From: Oscillospiraceae bacterium
GTDB lineage: Bacteria > Bacillota > Clostridia > Oscillospirales > Oscillospiraceae
Direction of reading: 5' to 3'
DNA length: 9,542 nt
Assembly: GCA_016295225.1 (NCBI GenBank)
Contig: JAEDLP010000072.1
Span: forward strand, 1 to 9,542
Below, in pieces: positions 5,831 to 9,542 of the stretch. The stretch's first letter is position 1, and each line of letters starts with the position of its first letter. The notes below the pieces were generated by a model that saw only the letters and a list, made by a program, of their open reading frames with translations, was not told the DNA's origin and ran no database searches. A program made the position numbers and the translations under genes.

Positions 5831-8050
5831 ATGAAAGTGCTTCACCTCATCAGCGGCGGCGACACCGGCGGCGCAAAAACCCACGTCCACACCCTGCTGG
5901 CAGGCCTTACGTCCAAAATCCAGGTAAAAATGGTCTGCTTCACCGAGGGCCCCTTCACCCAGGAGGCCCGGGAGCTGGGCATTGACACCGAAGTTTTTTC
6001 CGGCCGCAATCTCCTCTCCACCCTAAATAGACTGGCCCGCATGGTCCGGGAGGAGGGCTATGACATCATCCACAGCCACGGCGCCCGGGGCAACATGATG
6101 GCGGCCTTCCTCTCCAAAAAGACCGGGCTGCCTACCGTCTCCACTGTCCACAGCGACTACCGGCTGGACTATCTGGGGCGGCCTCTCTCCCGGCTGACCT
6201 ACGGCAACATCAACACCCTCGCCCTGCGGAAGATCGACTACCGCATCGGCGTGTCCGACGCCATGGTGGACCTGCTGATCTCCCGGGGCTTTGACCCGGA
6301 AAAGCTCTTCTCCATCTACAACGGTCTGGACTTCACTCCCCGGACCCCCGCCATGAACCGGGAGGAATACTTCCGCTCGGTAGGGCTGGAGGCCGATGAG
6401 ACCTGCGTGGTGGCCGGCATCGCCGCCCGCTTGAATCCCGTCAAGGATATCGCCACCCTGATCCGTGGGTTCGCTCTGGCCCACAAGGACTTCCCCGCCC
6501 TGCGGCTGCTCATTGCCGGCGACGGTGAGGAGATGGAAAACCTGAAGGCCCTGGCCGCCGAACTGGGGGTATCCAACGAGGTGTGCTTCGCCGGCTGGAT
6601 CTCAGACACCGATTCCTTCTACCACGCCATCGACATCAACACCCTGACCTCCATCTCCGAGACCTTCCCCTACGCCCTCACCGAGGGCGCCCGGGCGGCC
6701 CTTCCCACGGTCAGCAGCAAGGTGGGCGGCGTGTCCTACCTCATCGACCACGGTTCCAACGGGTTCCTGTTCCAGGCCGGGGATGCGGAAGCCCTGGCCG
6801 GTCACCTGCTCACCCTGGCCAGAGACCCAGAGCTTCGGAAAGCCATGGGCCGCCGGCTCTATGAAAAGGCCGACCGGGAGTTCTCCATCGAGGCCACCAT
6901 CCATCGGCAGCTGGAGATCTACGAGACCATCCTCCGATACGAGCGTCAGGGCAGAGAGCAGGTGGTCATCTGCGGCGCCTATGGCCGTGGAAATGCCGGC
7001 GATGACGCCATCCTGCTGGCCATTCTTACAGAACTGCGAACCATCAACCCCGATCTAACCTTCCAGGTCTTCTCCCGAAACCCGGCGGAGACCAGAGTGC
7101 GCTATCGGGTCAACTCCTTCTATATCTTCAATATTTTCCAGGCCATCCATCACTTCAAACGAGCCAAGCTGTCCATCAACGGCGGCGGTTCCCTCATGCA
7201 GGACGTGACCAGCTCCCGGTCCCTGTGGTTCTATCTCTGGACCCTGTCCGCCGCCAAACGGCATGGCTGCCCGGTGATTATGTACGGCTGCGGCATCGGT
7301 CCCATCCGCAGCAGCGGCAACCGCACCCGGGCCGCCAAGGTCATCAACCGCTATGTGGACGCCATCACCCTCCGCGACCCCAACTCCCTGAAGGAGCTGG
7401 AGTCCATGGGGATCACCAAGCCCAAGATCACCCTGTCGGCGGACACCACCGTCATCCTGCCCGCCGCCCCCGACGAGGTCATCGACGGTATTCTGGAGAG
7501 CCGGGGCATTCCCGCGAAAGGCAATTACGTGGGCTTCGCCCTGCGGCCCTGGCCCAACTTTGAGGAAAAGGTCAGCCACATTGCCGCCGCGGCTGATTAC
7601 GTATACGAGAAATACGGCATGACGCCCGTCTTCTTCCCCCTGGAGCCCCGGCTGGATATCGAGGCCTCCAAGCGTGTCATCTTCCATATGAAGGCCCCCC
7701 ATCACCTGATCGCCGACGGCTATCCCGCCGGACAGACCATCGGCATTCTCTCCCGGATGAAGGCCGTGGTCTCCATGCGCCTGCACGGACTCATCTTCTC
7801 CGCCGGGCAGGGAGTCCCGCTGGTGGGGATCGTCTACGACCAGAAGGTCAGCTCCTTCCTGTCCTACATCGGACAGGATCTCTATGAGGATCTGAACAGC
7901 CTCACGGCGGAAAACCTGAAAGCCCTCATCGACCAGGCTCTGGAGCGGGGCAAGGACCCCCAGTTCCTCTCTGAGAGCGTGTCCAAGCTCCACCAGATGG
8001 AAGCCGTGAACCGGCAGGTAGTGGAGAACTATGTGAAAAAGCCCCACTGA
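5831..8050 (+). CDS. csaB: GT4 glycosyltransferase fused to CsaB-type polysaccharide pyruvyl transferase
   Basis: This 739-residue protein starts at ATG 5831 with GGAGG seven bases upstream. The frame is open back to 5633, but that extension crosses the promoter. Residues 1 to about 372 form a GT-B glycosyltransferase of family 4: the N-terminal glycine loop GGDTGGAKTH (9-18), HSHGARGN, GIAARLNPVKD (196-206, with the phosphate-binding Arg and Lys) and the E-x7-E motif SETFPYALTEG (Glu277 and Glu285). Residues about 378-735 form a polysaccharide pyruvyl transferase: GAYGRGNAGDDAIL (382-395), SINGGGSLMQD (448-458), CGIGPI and SMRLHG (648-653, with the conserved Arg and His). CsaB uses phosphoenolpyruvate to put a ketal pyruvate on secondary cell wall polysaccharide, the anchor for SLH-domain proteins; it is usually a separate protein of about 360 residues. 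Here one chain may both add a sugar and pyruvylate the polymer at the inner membrane face. No membrane segment or signal peptide is seen. The domain calls are firm; the polymer substrate is inferred. Confidence 0.9.
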   Translation: MKVLHLISGGDTGGAKTHVHTLLAGLTSKIQVKMVCFTEGPFTQEARELGIDTEVFSGRNLLSTLNRLARMVREEGYDIIHSHGARGNMMAAFLSKKTGLPTVSTVHSDYRLDYLGRPLSRLTYGNINTLALRKIDYRIGVSDAMVDLLISRGFDPEKLFSIYNGLDFTPRTPAMNREEYFRSVGLEADETCVVAGIAARLNPVKDIATLIRGFALAHKDFPALRLLIAGDGEEMENLKALAAELGVSNEVCFAGWISDTDSFYHAIDINTLTSISETFPYALTEGARAALPTVSSKVGGVSYLIDHGSNGFLFQAGDAEALAGHLLTLARDPELRKAMGRRLYEKADREFSIEATIHRQLEIYETILRYERQGREQVVICGAYGRGNAGDDAILLAILTELRTINPDLTFQVFSRNPAETRVRYRVNSFYIFNIFQAIHHFKRAKLSINGGGSLMQDVTSSRSLWFYLWTLSAAKRHGCPVIMYGCGIGPIRSSGNRTRAAKVINRYVDAITLRDPNSLKELESMGITKPKITLSADTTVILPAAPDEVIDGILESRGIPAKGNYVGFALRPWPNFEEKVSHIAAAADYVYEKYGMTPVFFPLEPRLDIEASKRVIFHMKAPHHLIADGYPAGQTIGILSRMKAVVSMRLHGLIFSAGQGVPLVGIVYDQKVSSFLSYIGQDLYEDLNSLTAENLKALIDQALERGKDPQFLSESVSKLHQMEAVNRQVVENYVKKPH

Positions 8051-8061
8051 GAAAAAAAGTC

Positions 8062-8097
8062 AAAGGTCTTCCCCAAGGCATCGGGGAAGACCTCTTT
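8062..8097. terminator. Bidirectional terminator between GT4-csaB and the DivIVA-like gene
   Basis: An 11-bp perfect stem (AGGTCTTCCCC at 8064-8074 with GGGGAAGACCT at 8083-8093) has an 8-base loop. On the + strand it is followed by CTTTATG. On the - strand it is followed by TTGACTTTTTTTCTC, a strong T run, so it serves both converging genes and is better in the - direction. Confidence 0.85.
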
Positions 8098-8112
8098 ATG
8101 TATGTTCCCATA

Positions 8113-8772
8113 TCAGGGTTGTTCCACGCCGGCCACCAGCTCGGACAGGGCGCTCTGGAAGCCCTCCACATCGCTCTCCGCCAGAGAGAAGGAGGCGCGG
8201 ACAGAATCCAGCTCCTTTTCCGCCGCCAGGAGGGACGAGCGCAAGTCCTGCTGGAGCTTGTCGCAGCGGTTCTGGATGTCCAGAACCCAGCGGATCGCTT
8301 CGGCCCGGATCTCCGCCGCTTTAACCTGAGCCTCCTGAATGGTGATCTGGGCCCGCTCGTGGGCGGCCACCTCGATATCGCCGGCGGTGTCCTTGATGCG
8401 CTGCCAGGACTGGGCGGCAGGCTCCAGCTCTTGGATGGCTTTGCGGAGGGTTTCCCCCTCTGCCCTGGCCTGGGCCAGCGCCTCCTCCTTCTCCGTCAAC
8501 CGCTCCTTCAGGCCGGCGATCTCCTCTTCCAGATCCTTGCAGCCGGCGGAAGCGTTTTCCGCACGCTGCTCCAGCAGGAGCAGGCGGTTTTCCGCCCGGG
8601 CGCGGGCTGCCCTCTCCTCCTCCAAGGCGGCGGCAGCGGCGTCCTTCTCTGCCAGAATGGCGTCCTTCTCCTCCTGATTTTCCCGGGTAATCCGCTCGAA
8701 ATAATCCAGCACGTCTTGACGGTGGAAACCACCGATGGCTGCGCTGCGGAACTGACCTGCGTTTTCGTTCAT
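8113..8772 (-). CDS. DivIVA-like coiled-coil protein
   Basis: This 219-residue protein starts at ATG 8772-8770 with AGGAGG (8786-8781) eight bases upstream. The N-terminus FRSAAIGGFHRQDVLDYFERITRE (from residue 8) resembles the DivIVA membrane-binding opening, F...GY..DVD.FL. A long charged heptad-like stretch follows (about residues 28-125, rich in Glu, Ala, Arg and Leu), which should form a coiled coil. Next comes a helical region with WQRIKDTAGDIEVAAHERAQ and AEIRAEAIRWVLDIQNRCDKLQQDL, and a short Pro end. There is no signal peptide or membrane helix. DivIVA-family proteins bind curved or polar membrane and recruit division, chromosome or wall synthesis factors. Such a scaffold role is likely but not shown here. 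The family call rests on a short motif; a generic coiled-coil protein is the alternative. It has its own promoter and terminator. Confidence 0.6.
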   Translation of the reverse strand: MNENAGQFRSAAIGGFHRQDVLDYFERITRENQEEKDAILAEKDAAAAALEEERAARARAENRLLLLEQRAENASAGCKDLEEEIAGLKERLTEKEEALAQARAEGETLRKAIQELEPAAQSWQRIKDTAGDIEVAAHERAQITIQEAQVKAAEIRAEAIRWVLDIQNRCDKLQQDLRSSLLAAEKELDSVRASFSLAESDVEGFQSALSELVAGVEQP

Positions 8773-8813
8773 AGCAAATTCCTCCTGAAAGGAAACTTTT
8801 CGTCATTTGTTTT

Positions 8814-8842
8814 ATTTTATCATACCTACAGCCGCAATACAA
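8814..8842 (-). promoter_or_regulatory. Possible promoter of the DivIVA-like gene
   Basis: On the - strand, TTGTAT (8842-8837), a 17-base spacer and TAAAAT (8819-8814) lie about 40 bases before the start codon. The -35 fits poorly, and TATGAT (8824-8819) is an alternative -10, so the exact position is uncertain. Confidence 0.4.
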
Positions 8843-8892
8843 TCTTTTTTCAACGCAGTTCCGGGAACTTGCATGCCGATCACTATATTTCG

Positions 8893-8921
8893 TTGACGGA
8901 CGGGATTTGCAATGATATAAT
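8893..8921 (+). promoter_or_regulatory. SigA-type promoter of the methyltransferase gene
   Basis: TTGACG (8893-8898), a 17-base spacer and a perfect TATAAT (8916-8921) predict a start near 8928 and a leader of about 70 bases. Confidence 0.85.
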
Positions 8922-8954
8922 AGTACGATTTTATGTCGGTATTAAACGTCACAT

Positions 8955-8977
8955 CGGTTCTCCCCACCGGAGAACCG
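8955..8977 (+). promoter_or_regulatory. Hairpin in the 5' leader of the methyltransferase gene
   Basis: A perfect 9-bp inverted repeat (CGGTTCTCC and GGAGAACCG) surrounds a 5-base loop and ends 21 bases before the start codon. There is no T run, so it is not a terminator. It could be an mRNA-stabilising 5' structure, a binding site for a regulator of translation, or a DNA operator downstream of the promoter. Confidence 0.5.
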
Positions 8978-8984
8978 TGCAATA

Positions 8985-8991
8985 GAAAGGG
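8985..8991 (+). promoter_or_regulatory. Ribosome binding site that selects ATG 8999
   Basis: GAAAGGG lies 7 bases before ATG 8999. The in-frame ATG at 8993 is only one base away from it and so is unlikely to be used. Confidence 0.65.
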
Positions 8992-8998
8992 AATGGAT

Positions 8999-9542
8999 AT
9001 GTGGGCATCTACTGGTTGGAAAGACTATGAGCTGCTGGACTGCGGCAGAGGAGAAAAGCTGGAACGCTGGGGAAAATACATCCTGGTGCGCCCCGACCCC
9101 CAGGCCATCTGGAACACCCCCCGCCGGCATCCCGGCTGGAAGAAGTTCGACGCCCGGTACGCCCGGTCCAACACCGGCGGCGGCCAATGGGTGAAGAAGG
9201 ACCTGCCCGAGCGCTGGCAGGTGAAATATAAGGAGCTGACCCTCAACGTCAAGCCCATGAACTTCAAGCACACCGGGGTGTTCCCGGAGCAGGCCGCCAA
9301 CTGGGACTTCGCCATGGATCAGATCCGCCATGCCGGCCGTCCCATCAACGTCCTGAACCTCTTCGCCTACACCGGGGCCGCCACCATCGCCTGCGCCGCC
9401 GCCGGGGCCTCTGTCTGCCACGTGGACGCCGCCAAGGGCATGGTGAGCTGGGCCAGAGAGAACGCCAGAAGCTCCGGCCTGGAGGACGCCCCCATCCGCT
9501 GGATCGTGGACGACTGCGCCAAGTTCGTGGAGCGGGAGATCC
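8999..9542 (+). CDS. Class I SAM-dependent methyltransferase, RlmI-related, 3' end missing
   Basis: The frame opens at ATG 8999 and runs through the window edge, giving 181 residues with no stop. The start MWASTGWKDYELLDCG is followed by GEKLERWGKYILVRPDPQAIW, an opening I associate with this family. A beta-rich linker then runs to NVKPMNFKHTGVFPEQAANWDF (about residues 83-104), which resembles the start of the RlmI-type catalytic domain. SAM motif I is VLNLFAYTGAATIACAAAGA (from residue 118), and the acidic residue that binds the SAM ribose is Asp143 in HVDAAKG; WIVDDCAKFVERE follows as motif III. The catalytic C-terminus is outside the window. RlmI and relatives methylate C5 of a 23S rRNA cytosine. 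This protein lacks a visible PUA RNA-binding domain at its N-terminus, so an rRNA target is plausible but unproven. It has its own strong promoter and a leader hairpin. Confidence 0.85.
   Translation, partial: MWASTGWKDYELLDCGRGEKLERWGKYILVRPDPQAIWNTPRRHPGWKKFDARYARSNTGGGQWVKKDLPERWQVKYKELTLNVKPMNFKHTGVFPEQAANWDFAMDQIRHAGRPINVLNLFAYTGAATIACAAAGASVCHVDAAKGMVSWARENARSSGLEDAPIRWIVDDCAKFVEREI

Noticed and set aside
5743..5832. N-terminal extension of the DUF4330 protein by 30 residues
   Set aside because: It runs through both divergent promoters and lacks a ribosome binding site, whereas the internal ATG at 5742 has one and gives the family's usual opening.
7055..8047. Long - strand frame, 330 codons
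   Set aside because: It is antisense to the CsaB domain, has low-complexity Gly/Val/Asp/His content and no recognisable motif.
1..9542. CRISPR array, tRNA, rRNA, transposase, phage or defence genes
   Set aside because: No repeated spacer pattern, cloverleaf, terminal inverted repeats or matching protein motifs were seen on either strand. The window looks like core or shell chromosome and not a mobile island.

Overview
The window looks like chromosomal DNA of a GC-rich Gram-positive anaerobe of the class Clostridia. An Oscillospiraceae gut bacterium of the Flavonifractor/Lawsonibacter type is my best guess. The basis is strong AGGAGG-type ribosome binding sites, consensus SigA-type promoters with 17-base spacers, a Firmicutes-style lysine riboswitch with a transcription terminator, a CsaB-type cell wall pyruvyl transferase and a DivIVA-like protein. 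The taxonomic call is inference. I see no tRNA, rRNA, CRISPR array, insertion sequence or phage gene.

Layout. 1-1475 (+) is the 3' part of a large secreted, SurA/PrsA-like foldase whose start lies outside the window; a strong terminator follows. 1556-2269 (+) is tcdA, a tRNA t6A dehydratase. A hairpin then overlaps the ribosome binding site of two half-size TauE/SafE-type membrane proteins (2313-2681 and 2678-3067, +) joined by an ATGA overlap. A bidirectional hairpin separates these from the convergent gene 3098-4858 (-), an NhaC-family transporter that carries a signal peptide and four extracytoplasmic CxxC pairs. Its leader, about 4875-5093 (-), is a complete lysine riboswitch with promoter, aptamer and terminator, so the transporter is most likely a lysine transporter and not a housekeeping Na+/H+ antiporter. 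5212-5742 (-) encodes a membrane-anchored DUF4330-like protein. It shares an 85-base divergent promoter region with 5831-8050 (+), a fusion of a GT4 glycosyltransferase with a CsaB-type polysaccharide pyruvyl transferase. Another bidirectional hairpin separates this from 8113-8772 (-), a DivIVA-like coiled-coil protein. The last gene, 8999 to the window end (+), is a class I SAM-dependent methyltransferase related to the RlmI family; it is cut by the window edge.

How the parts fit. Most of the window is a row of short, independently promoted units with cell envelope themes: protein folding outside the membrane, small-molecule transport, cell wall polymer synthesis and pyruvylation, and a possible polar or division scaffold. 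The clearest regulatory logic is lysine starvation switching on the NhaC-family transporter. The second is the face-to-face overlap of the DUF4330 and csaB promoters. The items most worth a second look are the zinc-ribbon-like extracytoplasmic head on the riboswitch-controlled transporter, the split TauE pair, the GT4-CsaB fusion, and the apparent loss of the catalytic histidine in the foldase.
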